Source of the DNA: Thermochromatium tepidum ATCC 43061
GTDB taxonomy: Bacteria; Pseudomonadota; Gammaproteobacteria; Chromatiales; Chromatiaceae
Direction: 5' to 3'
Assembly (NCBI RefSeq): GCF_009664085.1
Contig: NZ_CP039268.1
Coordinates: 543,501 to 607,500, forward strand
DNA: 64,000 nt
Made by a program: the position numbers and the translations under genes. Below the pieces are notes generated by a model that worked only from the letters and a program-made list of their open reading frames with translations, had not been told where the DNA came from and ran no database searches. Numbering within the stretch: position 1 is the stretch's first letter; each line of letters starts with the position of its first letter. This document shows positions 25,436 to 35,564 of this stretch, in pieces.

Positions 25436-28102
25436 TCAAATGGGCGCGTGCCTACTCAAGGATAATGAGCCGAGATGATCGCCATGTTCCAGAGACTGGA
25501 CCTGCGCCCCCAGATCGATCCAGTCCTCGGGGTGACAGCTCAGGATCAGGACCTGGTGGCGCTGGGCGGCATCAAAGAGGACGCGCTTCATCTGGGCCAG
25601 GCGCGCGCGATCGCTGTGCACGAGGGCATCGTCCAGGATGATGAGCGTCGGATGGCCGGCTGCCTGAAACAGATCGGCATAGGCCAGACGGCTGATCAGT
25701 CCGATCTGTTCGCGCGTCCCGAAGCTCAGTGCATCCAGGTCGGCCAGCTCGGCGGCGCGCGCGATGCAGTGCGGGCGCAGTGTCTCATCTAGCCTGATCT
25801 GGGCCCCCGGAAAGACGATCTGAAGATAATGATGCAGGCGCGCGACCAGTGGGGCCTGGATCTTGCGCCTGACCTGGTCGCGTTTCTCAGCAAGGGTGCG
25901 GTAGAGCAGGTCGAGCGCCCGGGCCCGGGTGTCGAGTTCCCGCCAGCGCCGCTCGACCTGTTCGAGCTCACCGCGGCAGAGTTGCAGTTGCTCATCCAGA
26001 CCCTCGGCGCCCAGGGCCTCCAGCCCAGACTCGAGCTTGAGGATGGCCGCGTAACGCTCCGCCTCCTGGCGGCGCAGGACCTCTAGGCTGAGGTTCAAGC
26101 GTTCGATGTCTTGGCGCAGCCGGTCTGGACCAAGGTCGGCCAGCTGGCGCTCGCGCTCGGCCTGCTGGCGTTTCAAGTCGGCGACCTCGGCGCTCAGTTC
26201 GCTCGCCCGTCGTTCAAAGTGCGCGCGTCCGCCGGTGTGTTCAATCTGGTCGAGCTCAGTCTCGATCCGCCGCTGCTCTTCGGTCAGGTGCTTAAGGCCG
26301 ACCTCGGTGCGGATGATCTGATCTGCCAACCGATGGTCCGCGGCCTCGAGCTGAGCGAGTCGGGCTTGCGCCCCTTGGATGTGGATCTCGAGCCGATCGG
26401 CCTCGGACGGATCGCCTGGAGCGAGCGACGGGTCCGGGATCGGCTCGCAGGCTGTCTTAAGCTGGGTGACGCTCGCCTCGGCCAAGGCCAGGTCCCGTTT
26501 TAAGGCATCGAGTCCGTCTGGGGCGAGCCACTGGAGCCTCTCGCGGGTCTGTCTTATGTGCTCCTCGATCTGGCGGCGTCTGGCCACATGGGACTCAGCC
26601 TGGGTCAGATCGCGCAACCCCTGGCGTTGGAGCAGGGATTCGAACGCCGTCCGGGCGATGGACAGTTCGCGGGCGATGGACCCGAGGTCTGTGCCGCCCG
26701 GCTCGATGCTGATCTCGCCCAGCTCGGGCAGATACAGTATCTGGGGCGCTGTCAGAACGGATTCTCCTTCCCCCCGCAAGTCGGTCTCACCCAGCCTGAG
26801 GCTGGCCCCGGGGATGAGCCGGTAGCGCACTCGGGTGGCGATGCTCAGTTGCCTGAGCTCGAGCTCGTGGATGCGGGTATGGAGCTCGCGGAGGGTGTTT
26901 AAGACCTCAGGGTCGAGCTGGATGCCTTGCATCTGGCGCTGCAGCTCGAGCAGGGTCTGATCGGCCTGACACGCCTGCTGTAGGGCGGTTTGCAGCCGCT
27001 GTCGGTTGGTCTCGGCCTGTTGGAGTTGTTGCAAGAGGTCTCGGCGTCTTTGACCCCGTTGTAACTCTTTCTGGCGGGTGTAGAGCGCCTCCAGTGCCTG
27101 GCGCGCCTGCTGTAGCCGCGATGTGAGTGCGGCACGGTCTGCCACCAGCTCAGCCAGGGTCTCGCGTTCGCGATCGAGCGCGGCGTGCCGACCCGCGAGT
27201 GCGTGCTCGAGTTGCTGGATGTGGTCAAGCCTATGTTCGATCAGCACGCGCTCACGCTCGATGGCAGTCAGCCTTTGGAGGAGATGTTCGTGGTCTCGCT
27301 CCAGCGCCTCGGCCCTGGCAAGCTGGGTCTGTGCCTCGCGCAGCTGGGCGAGGAGCTGCTGCTTTGCAGCGAGCTGCTTGCACCGGGCCTGTTCCTGCCG
27401 CAGGTGATCCAGACGCTCTACGTCCTGTCGGTAGCGTGCGACACGCTGGGTCAGGGTGTCGCAAGTCGCACGCAGTGAGTCGCGCCTCTCGCAGGCGGCC
27501 TTGAGCTCGCCGCGGGGGGCGCCCCGTCCGGTCAGCAGCTCGTCGCGGAGCCGGGCGATGCGACCGAGCACCTCGTCGCCGGCACTGCTGGTCATGGCGT
27601 CGAGTTCGGCCGCCAGGGCGATATGCAGGCGATCGGCGGCGTGCTGGATGGGCGCGGACAGCTCCTGCGCCTGACCCTGATCCACCCATAGCAGACCTGG
27701 GACACCCCAAAGCTCGGGGCGACTCCCACCCCGCCCGGCATAGCGATAGCCCAGCAGCTCGGCGATCCGGTTTTCGGCCAGCTCGTTGCTCAGGCGTTCG
27801 CCATCGATCGACAGATCGCAGCGCTTACGGCCCAGGAAGCGCTTGGTGAGGCGCCAGGTCTGGTCGGACCACTCGAATTCGATCTCTACCTCGGGGGAGG
27901 CCGAAGGATCATCCCAGGGGCGCAGATCCTCGACGCCGGTCGTGGTATAGCGCTCGAAGAAGGCGGCGCGAATGGCGCGCACCAGGGTGCTCTTGCCCGA
28001 TTCATTGGGGCCAATGAGTAGGTTCAAGCCGGGTTGGAACTGGACCTCGAAGGGGGTGCGAAAGCGTCGCACCTGGACTAGACGCAGACGTCGCAGCCTC
28101 AT
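25436..28102 (-). CDS. SMC/SbcC-like AAA ATPase of YhaN type
   Basis: 888 residues. Walker A GPNESGKS (31-38) at the N terminus; a C-terminal ABC-like signature (LSFGTREQIGLISRLAYAD) and Walker B (LIILDDALVHSD). Two long Gln/Arg/Leu-rich coiled-coil arms flank a short globular segment near residues 410-470 (RVRYRLIPGASLRLGE). I find no CxxC zinc hook at the coiled-coil apex, unlike Rad50/SbcC. This fits the YhaN family. The partner nuclease gene lies immediately upstream with an ATGA overlap. The pair probably acts on DNA ends or replication intermediates; the precise substrate is unknown. Confidence 0.85.
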   Translation of the reverse strand: MRLRRLRLVQVRRFRTPFEVQFQPGLNLLIGPNESGKSTLVRAIRAAFFERYTTTGVEDLRPWDDPSASPEVEIEFEWSDQTWRLTKRFLGRKRCDLSIDGERLSNELAENRIAELLGYRYAGRGGSRPELWGVPGLLWVDQGQAQELSAPIQHAADRLHIALAAELDAMTSSAGDEVLGRIARLRDELLTGRGAPRGELKAACERRDSLRATCDTLTQRVARYRQDVERLDHLRQEQARCKQLAAKQQLLAQLREAQTQLARAEALERDHEHLLQRLTAIERERVLIEHRLDHIQQLEHALAGRHAALDRERETLAELVADRAALTSRLQQARQALEALYTRQKELQRGQRRRDLLQQLQQAETNRQRLQTALQQACQADQTLLELQRQMQGIQLDPEVLNTLRELHTRIHELELRQLSIATRVRYRLIPGASLRLGETDLRGEGESVLTAPQILYLPELGEISIEPGGTDLGSIARELSIARTAFESLLQRQGLRDLTQAESHVARRRQIEEHIRQTRERLQWLAPDGLDALKRDLALAEASVTQLKTACEPIPDPSLAPGDPSEADRLEIHIQGAQARLAQLEAADHRLADQIIRTEVGLKHLTEEQRRIETELDQIEHTGGRAHFERRASELSAEVADLKRQQAERERQLADLGPDRLRQDIERLNLSLEVLRRQEAERYAAILKLESGLEALGAEGLDEQLQLCRGELEQVERRWRELDTRARALDLLYRTLAEKRDQVRRKIQAPLVARLHHYLQIVFPGAQIRLDETLRPHCIARAAELADLDALSFGTREQIGLISRLAYADLFQAAGHPTLIILDDALVHSDRARLAQMKRVLFDAAQRHQVLILSCHPEDWIDLGAQVQSLEHGDHLGSLSLSRHAPI

Positions 28103-29232
28103 GGCCGAGTCCCAGGTCCGGCGCGCAGCAGGTCGGCCAGGATGAGCAGTGCAGTGCGACTGACCTCGTCGCCACCCTTGGCCTGGGCCGCACGCAGCTC
28201 GGCGACGACCTCTGCGAGATAGCCATCGGCGTGCAAGTCAGCGAGATCGGCATCCGTGGGCACCAGCCGCAGCGCGCTTAGGTCGGTGCGTAGGGTCAGC
28301 AAGCGCGCCGCGGTGTGTTCCAGCGCCTGCTGAAGGCGGTCATAGTCGGCGAAATCGACCTGGCCTGAACATCTGAGCTCGAGTACCGACTGCGGGGGGA
28401 GGCGGTTGAGCGCCGCGATCAGGCGATCGAGGTCGCTTGGAACCTCGATCCGCTCCTGGTGCGAGACCCAAGTATGGCGGGCGATGCGGTGAGTGGTGAT
28501 CCGGGGGACACTGCCCGGGGCGGGGAGTTCCACCTCCAGCACACAGCCGGCGTCGTTGTTGCGAAAGCGATCCGGCTCGGGTGTGCCGCTGTACCAGGTG
28601 CGATCATCGATGCCCAGACGACCGTGCCAATCACCGAGAGCGAGATAGTCGAGGTGCGCACGCCGCGCCCGGTCGGCGGCGATGGGATTGGAGCAGTCCA
28701 GGTCGTCGGGCAGCACACCCTGAACCGAACCGTGCGCTAGACCGATACGTAGGAAGCCCTCGGGGGTCGGGGCCGTGTCGAACCAAGCGGTCAGGTCTTC
28801 ATGGACACGACGTTGGCTCAGGGGCGCCGGCAGCACCGCGATCCCAGTGCACTCGTCAGAGCTCGCGTCCAGCAACCAGGGTTTGGGCTCGAGCAGCGGC
28901 TGGACATTCGGCCCAATGACACCGAGACGCTGCGCCCGGGTCCATACGCCTTCGGCCAGCGCGGCATCGTGATTACCCGGCAACAACAACCAGGGGCCGG
29001 AATAGCCCTGGAGGGCCAGGAACAGACGCCGGATCGTGCGGTCGGACACCCACTGGGCGTCGAAGAGATCGCCCGCCACCAACACGGCATCGACCGCTCG
29101 CTCGCTTGCCAGCTGCGCGATCCGTTCGACGGCAGCGAACCTGGCCTCGGCAAGCAGGGCGCCGTCCTCTGGACCGAACATCTCGAATTGGCGACCGATC
29201 TGCCAGTCCGCCGTATGCAGGATACGGGGCAT
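28099..29232 (-). CDS. SbcD/YhaO-like metallophosphoesterase nuclease
   Basis: 377 residues. Calcineurin-like DNA-repair exonuclease motifs: ILHTADWQIGRQ (first metal site, with Gln where SbcD usually has His), VLVAGDLFDAQWVS, LLPGNHDAALAEG, GLAHGSVQG and YLALGDWHGR. The C-terminal third is the capping and ATPase-contacting region. It is the first gene of a two-gene operon with the SMC-like ATPase, overlapping it by four bases. The arrangement parallels sbcD-sbcC and yhaO-yhaN. Confidence 0.87.
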   Translation of the reverse strand: MPRILHTADWQIGRQFEMFGPEDGALLAEARFAAVERIAQLASERAVDAVLVAGDLFDAQWVSDRTIRRLFLALQGYSGPWLLLPGNHDAALAEGVWTRAQRLGVIGPNVQPLLEPKPWLLDASSDECTGIAVLPAPLSQRRVHEDLTAWFDTAPTPEGFLRIGLAHGSVQGVLPDDLDCSNPIAADRARRAHLDYLALGDWHGRLGIDDRTWYSGTPEPDRFRNNDAGCVLEVELPAPGSVPRITTHRIARHTWVSHQERIEVPSDLDRLIAALNRLPPQSVLELRCSGQVDFADYDRLQQALEHTAARLLTLRTDLSALRLVPTDADLADLHADGYLAEVVAELRAAQAKGGDEVSRTALLILADLLRAGPGTRP

Positions 29233-29310
29233 ACCGACTCACAGAGTTGGGATCAGGGGTTGGGCACGAGGGCTTGTGACTCGCTTTGCACGGTCGGGGC
29301 TTGTACGAAA

Positions 29311-29341
29311 GATTAGGGGCCTGGATGGCTGTCCAGACCCC
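29311..29341 (-). terminator. Rho-independent terminator after tRNA-Glu
   Basis: On the minus strand a 10-bp stem (29332-29341 with 29316-29325, one G-U pair) closes a six-base loop and is followed by CTAATCTTTCG. It starts ten bases after the tRNA-Glu 3' end, the expected position for its terminator. Confidence 0.7.
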
Positions 29342-29350
29342 CTGAGCGTT

Positions 29351-29425
29351 TGGCGCTCTCTAGGGGATTCGAACCCCTGTTACCGGCGTGAGAGGCCAGC
29401 GTCCTAACCACTAGACGAAGAGAGC
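29351..29425 (-). tRNA. tRNA-Glu (CTC)
   Basis: 75 bases with encoded CCA. On the minus strand it begins GCTCTCTTCGTCTAG, has the anticodon loop CTCTCAC (anticodon CTC) flanked by CTGGC and GCCGG, and a T-arm AGGGGTTCGAATCCCCT. The sequence follows E. coli tRNA-Glu closely except for the first anticodon base, C in place of T, so it reads GAG. A second isoacceptor for GAA is expected elsewhere in the genome. Confidence 0.93.
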
Positions 29426-29523
29426 GGTATGTCATTTGAGAATGGCGTATTATACGCGACCTGCCGCGTTAGACAAGCGGCTTTTGAACGATCGATGACA
29501 AGGACCATCCGGCCAAGACATCC

Positions 29524-30846
29524 ATGCAGGATTCCGAACCAAATTCCGCTCCGCTTCGTCCAGGCCAACCCCGCGTGGTGCCGCGTCCCCAGCACAACAT
29601 CTCGCGTGCCAATATCAGTGAGTCGGCGTTGCGTGTGCTCTATCGGCTGCGGCAGGAGAACTTCCAGGCCCATCTGGTCGGCGGCGGGGTACGCGATCTG
29701 CTCTTGGGCCATGAGCCCAAGGATTTCGACGTTGCGACCGACGCCACGCCCGAACAGGTGCGGCAGGTGTTTCGCAACTGCCGTCTGATCGGGCGACGGT
29801 TCCGTCTGGCCCATGTACAGTTTGGTCGCGACATCATCGAGGTCGCGACCTTCCGTGGCAGCGGTTCGGACGACGGCGAGAGCCCCGAGCGTCAGGTGCG
29901 CGACGGCCTGATCGTGCGCGACAACCTCTATGGCACCATCGAGGAAGACGCGCTGAGACGCGACTTCACCATCAACGCGCTCTATTATGACATCGCCGAT
30001 CTCGCCCTGATCGACTATGCCGGTGGGCTCGAGGATCTGCGCGCCGGTCGCTTGCGTTTGATCGGCGACCCGGTCAAGCGGTATCGTGAGGATCCGGTGC
30101 GGATGCTGCGTGCGGTGCGCTTTGCCTGTAAGCTCGGTTTTACCATCGAGCCGGAGACCGAGCGTCCGCTCTTCGAGTTAGGCCATCTGTTGCGCGACAT
30201 CCCTGCGGCCCGGCTGTTTGACGAACTGCTTAAGCTGTTTCATTCCGGCTATGGGGTGGCGGCGTTTGAGAAGCTGCGTCACTATGGGCTCTTCGGCCAT
30301 CTGTTTCCAGCGACCGAGGCCTGTCTGGCGCAAGAGGACCATGCCTTCCCCATCACCTTCGTCAATCGCGGCCTGGCCAATACCGACAAGCGGTTGGCCG
30401 AGGACAAGCCGGTCACGCCGGCCTTTCTCTATGCCATCCTGTTGTGGGAGCCGGTGCGGCGACGCTGGGAAGCACTCGTGGCCCAGGGCATGGCCACCAC
30501 TGAGGCAATCCTGCTGGCCTCCGCCGAGATCCGCGCCGGTCAGCGCCCGCTGATCGCCATCCCCAAACGCTTCTCGCTGCCGATGCATGAGATCTGGGCC
30601 TTGCAACCGCGTCTGGAGCAACGCGACGGCAAGCGGCCCTATCGACTCATCACCCATCCGCGCTTCCGCGCCGCCTATGACTTTCTGGTGTTGCGCGCCG
30701 AGGCCGGCGAGGCCGACCCCGAGTTGGCCGACTGGTGGACGCGCTTCCAGGAGGCGAGCAGCCAGGAACGGGCGCGGATGACCGACCCGAGCCCCCGCCG
30801 TAAGCGCCGTCCACGGCGGCAGAAGCGGTCCGAATCGAGCGCCTAG
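29524..30846 (+). CDS. pcnB: Poly(A) polymerase I
   Basis: 440 residues. Adds poly(A) tails to RNA 3' ends, promoting decay. The class II nucleotidyltransferase head shows [20 protein letters not shown] with the catalytic Asp pair, and [16 protein letters not shown] and [20 protein letters not shown] follow. The C-terminal tail is strongly basic ([14 protein letters not shown]), as in other PcnB proteins. An extension of about 25 residues precedes the catalytic domain. It could be confused with CCA-adding enzyme, but length and tail fit PcnB. In many relatives folK follows; here panB comes 44 bases later. Confidence 0.95.
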   Translation: MQDSEPNSAPLRPGQPRVVPRPQHNISRANISESALRVLYRLRQENFQAHLVGGGVRDLLLGHEPKDFDVATDATPEQVRQVFRNCRLIGRRFRLAHVQFGRDIIEVATFRGSGSDDGESPERQVRDGLIVRDNLYGTIEEDALRRDFTINALYYDIADLALIDYAGGLEDLRAGRLRLIGDPVKRYREDPVRMLRAVRFACKLGFTIEPETERPLFELGHLLRDIPAARLFDELLKLFHSGYGVAAFEKLRHYGLFGHLFPATEACLAQEDHAFPITFVNRGLANTDKRLAEDKPVTPAFLYAILLWEPVRRRWEALVAQGMATTEAILLASAEIRAGQRPLIAIPKRFSLPMHEIWALQPRLEQRDGKRPYRLITHPRFRAAYDFLVLRAEAGEADPELADWWTRFQEASSQERARMTDPSPRRKRRPRRQKRSESSA

Positions 30847-30890
30847 CCCGTCGACTGAAGGCGCGCCCTGAGTCCAGTGCCCCGGAGCCG

Positions 30891-31697
30891 ATGATGTCTG
30901 TTGCACCTCTATCCGTTGCCACCCTGGCCGCCATGAAGGCGCGCGGTGAGCGGATCGTCAGTCTGACCTGTTATGACGCCTGCTTCGCGCGTCTCCTCGA
31001 CCGCGCTGGTGTCGATATGCTCCTGGTCGGGGATTCATTGGGGATGGTGTTGCAGGGACATGCGACCACGGTGCCGGTGACGATCGAGCAGATGATCTAT
31101 CACAGCGCCTCGGTGGTGCGCGGTCGCGAGCGGGCGCTGGTGGTGGTCGATCTACCCTTCATGGCGGCGGCCACGCCCGAGCGGGCCCTAGACAACGCCG
31201 CGCGGCTGATGCAGGAGGGCGGTGCCCAGGTCGTCAAGCTGGAGAGCGGCGAGTGGCTCGCCGAAACCGTGCGCCGTCTGTCCGAGCAGGGCGTGCCGGT
31301 CTGCGCCCATCTGGGGCTGCTACCGCAATCAGTCCATCGACTCGGTGGCTATCGCTTCCAGGGGCGCGACGCGACCTCGGCCGCGCGTATCCGGCGCGAG
31401 GCGCAGGTGATGGAAGAGGCCGGGGCCGTGCTCCTGGTCCTCGAATGCGTGCCGGCGGCACTCGCCGGCGAGATCAGCCGGTCGCTCAGCATCCCGGTGA
31501 TCGGCATCGGCGCCGGACCCGAGTGTGATGGTCAGGTGCTGGTGTTACACGACATGCTCGGCTTGAATCCCGGTCGTCCACCGAGCTTCAGCCGCGACTT
31601 CATGCAGGGATGTGGATCGATCGGCGCGGCGGTGGCGGCCTATGTCGCCGCCGTGCGTGAGGGCAGCTTCCCCGCTGCTGCCGAGACACCCTATTGA
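30891..31697 (+). CDS. panB: 3-methyl-2-oxobutanoate hydroxymethyltransferase
   Basis: 268 residues. First committed step of pantothenate synthesis: transfer of a hydroxymethyl group from methylene-tetrahydrofolate to alpha-ketoisovalerate. Family motifs [52 protein letters not shown] and [18 protein letters not shown] are intact. Two adjacent ATG codons are possible starts. It is followed after 16 bases by panC, forming a panBC operon. Confidence 0.97.
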   Translation: MMSVAPLSVATLAAMKARGERIVSLTCYDACFARLLDRAGVDMLLVGDSLGMVLQGHATTVPVTIEQMIYHSASVVRGRERALVVVDLPFMAAATPERALDNAARLMQEGGAQVVKLESGEWLAETVRRLSEQGVPVCAHLGLLPQSVHRLGGYRFQGRDATSAARIRREAQVMEEAGAVLLVLECVPAALAGEISRSLSIPVIGIGAGPECDGQVLVLHDMLGLNPGRPPSFSRDFMQGCGSIGAAVAAYVAAVREGSFPAAAETPY

Positions 31698-31713
31698 GCC
31701 CGAGATCCAGACC

Positions 31714-32586
31714 ATGCCGAATTCATCGCTCCTGATCGAGGTCGAGCACCTCGCCGAGCTGCGCGCCCAGATCCGCGCCTGGCGCGCGTCCGGCGAGCGG
31801 ATCGCCTTTGTGCCGACCATGGGCAATCTGCATACCGGACACCTGAGCCTCGTGCGCGAGGCACAGACGCGCGCCGATCGGGTCGTGGTGAGCATCTTCG
31901 TCAATCCGCTGCAATTCGGACCCCATGAGGATCTGGATGCCTACCCGCGCACCCTGGACGCCGACCGCCGCCAGCTTGCAGCGACCGGCTGCGCGCTGCT
32001 GTTCACCCCGAGCGTGGATGAGATCTATCCGCGCGGTCAGGACGCCCAGACCCGGGTCGAGGTGCCGGGGCTCTCAGACATCCTGTGCGGGGCGAGCCGC
32101 CCCGGCCACTTTGTCGGGGTGGCAACCGTGGTCTGCAAGCTGCTCAACATGGTCCAACCGGATGTCGCGCTCTTCGGCGAGAAGGACTTTCAGCAGCTGC
32201 TGGTGATCCGTCGGCTCGTCGAGGATCTGGCGTTTCCGGTCGAGATCGTCGCTGTGCCTACGGTGCGCGAACCCGATGGCCTGGCGATGAGCTCGCGCAA
32301 CAATTATTTGACGCCCGAGGAACGGGCACTGGCGCCGACCCTGTATCAGGTGCTCCGGGCGACCGCCGAGAAGATCGGCGCGGGTGAGGCGATCGCGCGC
32401 GCCGAGCAGGCAGGACTGGAGGCCCTGGCGGCGGCAGGACTGCGCCCCGATTACCTGAGCGTGCGCCGGGCCGAGGATCTGGCCCCGGCCGGCCCCGAGG
32501 ACCGTGCGCTCATCATCCTGGCCGCGGCCTATCTGGGGCGGGCGCGTCTTATAGACAATGTGCGCTTAAATCTAGATCCTCGCTAA
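31714..32586 (+). CDS. panC: Pantothenate synthetase
   Basis: 290 residues. ATP-dependent condensation of pantoate and beta-alanine. Motifs: [18 protein letters not shown] (nucleotide-binding HxGH), [37 protein letters not shown] and the KMSKS-like [13 protein letters not shown]. The start at MPNSSLL fits the distance after panB; the longer frame would overlap panB. The usual third gene panD is not next; ruvC follows 36 bases later. Confidence 0.97.
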   Translation: MPNSSLLIEVEHLAELRAQIRAWRASGERIAFVPTMGNLHTGHLSLVREAQTRADRVVVSIFVNPLQFGPHEDLDAYPRTLDADRRQLAATGCALLFTPSVDEIYPRGQDAQTRVEVPGLSDILCGASRPGHFVGVATVVCKLLNMVQPDVALFGEKDFQQLLVIRRLVEDLAFPVEIVAVPTVREPDGLAMSSRNNYLTPEERALAPTLYQVLRATAEKIGAGEAIARAEQAGLEALAAAGLRPDYLSVRRAEDLAPAGPEDRALIILAAAYLGRARLIDNVRLNLDPR

Positions 32587-32622
32587 CTCACCAACAGAGC
32601 CCCTCGGGCACCTGAATCCTCC

Positions 32623-33159
32623 ATGACCGATCCCCGCGCCCCGCGTCATCGCATCCTCGGTATCGACCCTGGCTCGCGCAACACCGGCTTCGGCGTCATC
32701 GACAGCGACGGGCATCACAGCGTGCGCGTGGCCAGCGGCTGTATCCGGGTCGGCGCGCATCCCTGGCCGGATCGGTTGGGCCTGATCTTCGATCGGGTCG
32801 CGGCCATCGTCGCCGAATACCGCCCGCACGAGATGGCGGTCGAACAGCTGATCTTCGCCCGGGATCCGACCGCCGCGCTCAAGATCGGCCAGGCCCGCGG
32901 TGCCGTGCTCTGCGCCGGACTCAAGGGCGGGGCCATCGTGCACGAATACAGCCCCAAGTCGGTCAAGCTCGCCGTGGTCGGTTCGGGCGGGGCGGACAAG
33001 TCTCAGGTCCAGCACATGGTGCGCGTGCTCCTGGCGCTCCCCGAGACCCCGGACGAGGACGAGGCCGACGCGCTCGCCATCGCCCTCTGTCATGCCCATT
33101 CGATGGGCATCCCGGCCCGCAAGCGTGCCGCCGCCTCCTGGCGCGACTGGAGACCCTGA
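32623..33159 (+). CDS. ruvC: Holliday junction endonuclease RuvC
   Basis: 178 residues. Resolves Holliday junctions in complex with RuvAB. First catalytic Asp in ILGIDPGSRNTGFGVI, Glu in MAVEQLIFARDPTAALKIGQ and the C-terminal acidic pair in DEADALAIALCHAHS. The length is within five residues of E. coli RuvC. ruvA begins three bases after the stop. ruvB, which commonly follows, is not found here. Confidence 0.97.
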   Translation: MTDPRAPRHRILGIDPGSRNTGFGVIDSDGHHSVRVASGCIRVGAHPWPDRLGLIFDRVAAIVAEYRPHEMAVEQLIFARDPTAALKIGQARGAVLCAGLKGGAIVHEYSPKSVKLAVVGSGGADKSQVQHMVRVLLALPETPDEDEADALAIALCHAHSMGIPARKRAAASWRDWRP

Positions 33160-33162
33160 CCC

Positions 33163-33789
33163 ATGATCGGACGCCTTCAGGGCCGGATCCTGGCCAAGCA
33201 TCCGCCGCAGCTCCTGCTCGACGTCAACGGCGTCGGCTATGAGCTGGAGGCACCGATGTCGACCTTCTACGAGCTGCCGGCCGTGGGCGAGACGGCCACA
33301 CTCCTGACCCATCTAGCGGTGCGCGAGGATGCCTGGACCCTCTATGGCTTCATGCGTGAGCGCGATCGTGCGCTCTTTCGCGCGCTGATCCGGGTGACGG
33401 GGGTCGGGGCGCGTATGGCGCTGGCCATCCTCTCGGGCATGGACGCGGCACGCTTCGCCCAGTGCGTCGAGCAGGAGGACACCACGGCACTGATGCGCCT
33501 GCCGGGTATCGGCAAGAAGACCGCCGAGCGCCTCATCATCGAGATGCGCGACCGGCTTGGTACCCTGATGATGGCACCCGGTGCGGCGCTGCCGTCCGTG
33601 ATCGGTCAGGCGGCGAGTATGCCAGTCACGGGCACCGCGGATCAGGCGCTCGCCGATGCCATCGGTGCCCTGATTGCGCTCGGTTACAAACCGCCAGACG
33701 CCAACCGCATGGCGCGCGCCGTCGACGATGGGTCCAAGACCGCCGAGGACATCATCCGTGCCGCCCTGCGCTCCGTGAATCCGGGTTGA
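33163..33789 (+). CDS. ruvA: Holliday junction DNA helicase subunit RuvA
   Basis: 208 residues. The N-terminal OB fold begins MIGRLQGRILAKHPPQLLLD, followed by the helix-hairpin-helix domain (VTGVGARMALAILSG, LPGIGKKTAERLIIEMRD) and a C-terminal RuvB-contacting domain (ADAIGALIALGYKPPDANRM). RuvA tetramers hold the four-way junction flat and load RuvB. It is translated just after ruvC. The next gene is a diguanylate cyclase instead of ruvB. Confidence 0.97.
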   Translation: MIGRLQGRILAKHPPQLLLDVNGVGYELEAPMSTFYELPAVGETATLLTHLAVREDAWTLYGFMRERDRALFRALIRVTGVGARMALAILSGMDAARFAQCVEQEDTTALMRLPGIGKKTAERLIIEMRDRLGTLMMAPGAALPSVIGQAASMPVTGTADQALADAIGALIALGYKPPDANRMARAVDDGSKTAEDIIRAALRSVNPG

Positions 33790-33893
33790 GGGTGCTGTTC
33801 GTCCTCCGGATTGATAAACGGGAGAGATTTGGTCACACTCGGCGTAACATCCCCACTAAACCATCTCCCTCTCTACAGGATCTCACGGGATCC

Positions 33894-35564
33894 ATGCACG
33901 CAATCGGCGACTTGATTTGGCTTCAGGACGTGCAGGGTCGCTGTCTCGACGCCAATCCTGCCTTCGAGTCTTTGGCACGGACCGAACGGATGCGGCTGCT
34001 TGGGCGCTGTCTAGAGGACGTACTCGGTCCGCGGCTGGCCGAGGCGCTGTGGCAACCCGACTGGACCGCACTCCAGGCCGGATGGCCGTGCACGCATGAG
34101 GCCAGGTTGACCATCGCGTCCGTGCCTTGCCTTTATGAGATCACCCACATCCCGCAGCGCGACGGCAACGGCGAACTCGTCCGGATCCAGAGTCTCGGAC
34201 GCGACATCACCCAGCGCCACCAGCAGATCGAGCAGTCGCTGCGCGACAGCCGGCGCCAACTGGCCGATATCATCGACTTCCTGCCCGATGCACTCTTGGC
34301 CATCGATCGCGACAAGCGCGTCATCATCTGGAACCAGGCGATCGCCAAGATCACCGGCATCCCGCCGGAGGCCATGCTCGGTCAAGGCGACTATGCCTAT
34401 ACCATCCCCTTCTACGGCGAGCGGCGCCCGCAGCTGATGGATCTGGTCTTTGGGCCCGACCCTGAGTTGGAGCGGCGCTATGCCAAGGTCACCCGCGAGG
34501 GCGACACCCTCACGGCCGAGGGGTTCTGCAATGCACTCCACGATGGGCGCGGCGCCTGGATCCTCGCCAAGGCCGCGCCATTGCGCGACGCGGACGGGCA
34601 GGTCATCGGGGCCATGGAGGTCGTCCGCGATATCACCGAACAAAGACAGGCCGAGGAGGCATTGCGCCAGAGTGAGGAAGTGCTCGCGCTCTTCATCCGC
34701 CATTCGCCGATCTATGCCTATATCAAGGAGGTGACGCCCACCCAAAGCCGCGTCCTGCAGGCGAGCGACAACTTCGAGCAGATGATCGGCATTCGTGGTT
34801 CGGACATGGTCGGGCGGTGCATGGATGAATTCTTTCCGCCCGAGTTCGCCGCCAAGATCAGCGCCGACGACTGGCGCGTGGTCACCAATGGCGAGTTGCT
34901 CAGGCTCGACGAGGATCTCGGCGGGCGTCATTACACCAGCATCAAGTTTCCCATCGCCCAGGGCGGGCGCACGCTGCTCGCCGGCTATACCATCGACATC
35001 ACTGAGTCCAAGCGCCTGGAGGAGGGCCTGCGTCAGCTCACACGCCTTGATCCGCTCACGCAGCTCTTCAACCGGCGCTATTTCTTCACGCTGGCCGAGC
35101 AGGAATACCAGCGCTTCCGCCGCTACCATCGCCCCATGGCGCTGTGCATGGTCGATATCGATCATTTCAAGTCGGTCAACGATCGTTATGGCCACCTCGT
35201 CGGCGACACCGTCCTGTGCGCCGTCGCCCAGACGCTGCATGACAACCTCCGTCAGGTCGACATCCTGGCCCGCTATGGCGGCGAGGAGTTCGTGATCCTC
35301 TTGCCCGAGACCGACCTGCAGACGGCGTGCGCCTCGGCTGAGCGCCTGCGTTTGGCCGTCGCGGAACGACGGATCGAGACCGCGAGCGGCCCGATTGCGG
35401 TGACGCTCTCGCTCGGCGTGGTGGCCATCGACAACGGGCGTTCCATGACGCTCGAACAGCTGCTCGACACCGCCGACCAGATGCTCTATCGCGCCAAACA
35501 GGCTGGGCGTAATCGTGTCGAGGCCTGGGATCTCGCCTGCTCCCAGGAAGCCGGCGGATGTTGA
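33894..35564 (+). CDS. Triple-PAS sensor diguanylate cyclase
   Basis: 556 residues, no membrane segment, hence cytoplasmic. Three PAS domains lie at roughly 1-110 (DLIWLQDVQGRCLDANPAF), 130-250 (DALLAIDRDKRVIIWNQAI) and 260-375 (ALFIRHSPIYAYIKEV). A GGDEF domain (about 385-545) follows, with active-site GGEEF and an upstream RQVD in the position of the inhibitory I-site, so it probably makes and is product-inhibited by cyclic di-GMP. The ATG follows an AGGATCTCACGGGATCC stretch. An in-frame GTG at 33792 would add 34 residues and is possible. It lies downstream of ruvA but is probably a separate unit. Confidence 0.88.
   Translation: MHAIGDLIWLQDVQGRCLDANPAFESLARTERMRLLGRCLEDVLGPRLAEALWQPDWTALQAGWPCTHEARLTIASVPCLYEITHIPQRDGNGELVRIQSLGRDITQRHQQIEQSLRDSRRQLADIIDFLPDALLAIDRDKRVIIWNQAIAKITGIPPEAMLGQGDYAYTIPFYGERRPQLMDLVFGPDPELERRYAKVTREGDTLTAEGFCNALHDGRGAWILAKAAPLRDADGQVIGAMEVVRDITEQRQAEEALRQSEEVLALFIRHSPIYAYIKEVTPTQSRVLQASDNFEQMIGIRGSDMVGRCMDEFFPPEFAAKISADDWRVVTNGELLRLDEDLGGRHYTSIKFPIAQGGRTLLAGYTIDITESKRLEEGLRQLTRLDPLTQLFNRRYFFTLAEQEYQRFRRYHRPMALCMVDIDHFKSVNDRYGHLVGDTVLCAVAQTLHDNLRQVDILARYGGEEFVILLPETDLQTACASAERLRLAVAERRIETASGPIAVTLSLGVVAIDNGRSMTLEQLLDTADQMLYRAKQAGRNRVEAWDLACSQEAGGC

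Noticed and set aside
30847-30890. folK expected between pcnB and panB
   Set aside because: Only 44 bases separate the genes, without coding sequence. folK must be elsewhere.
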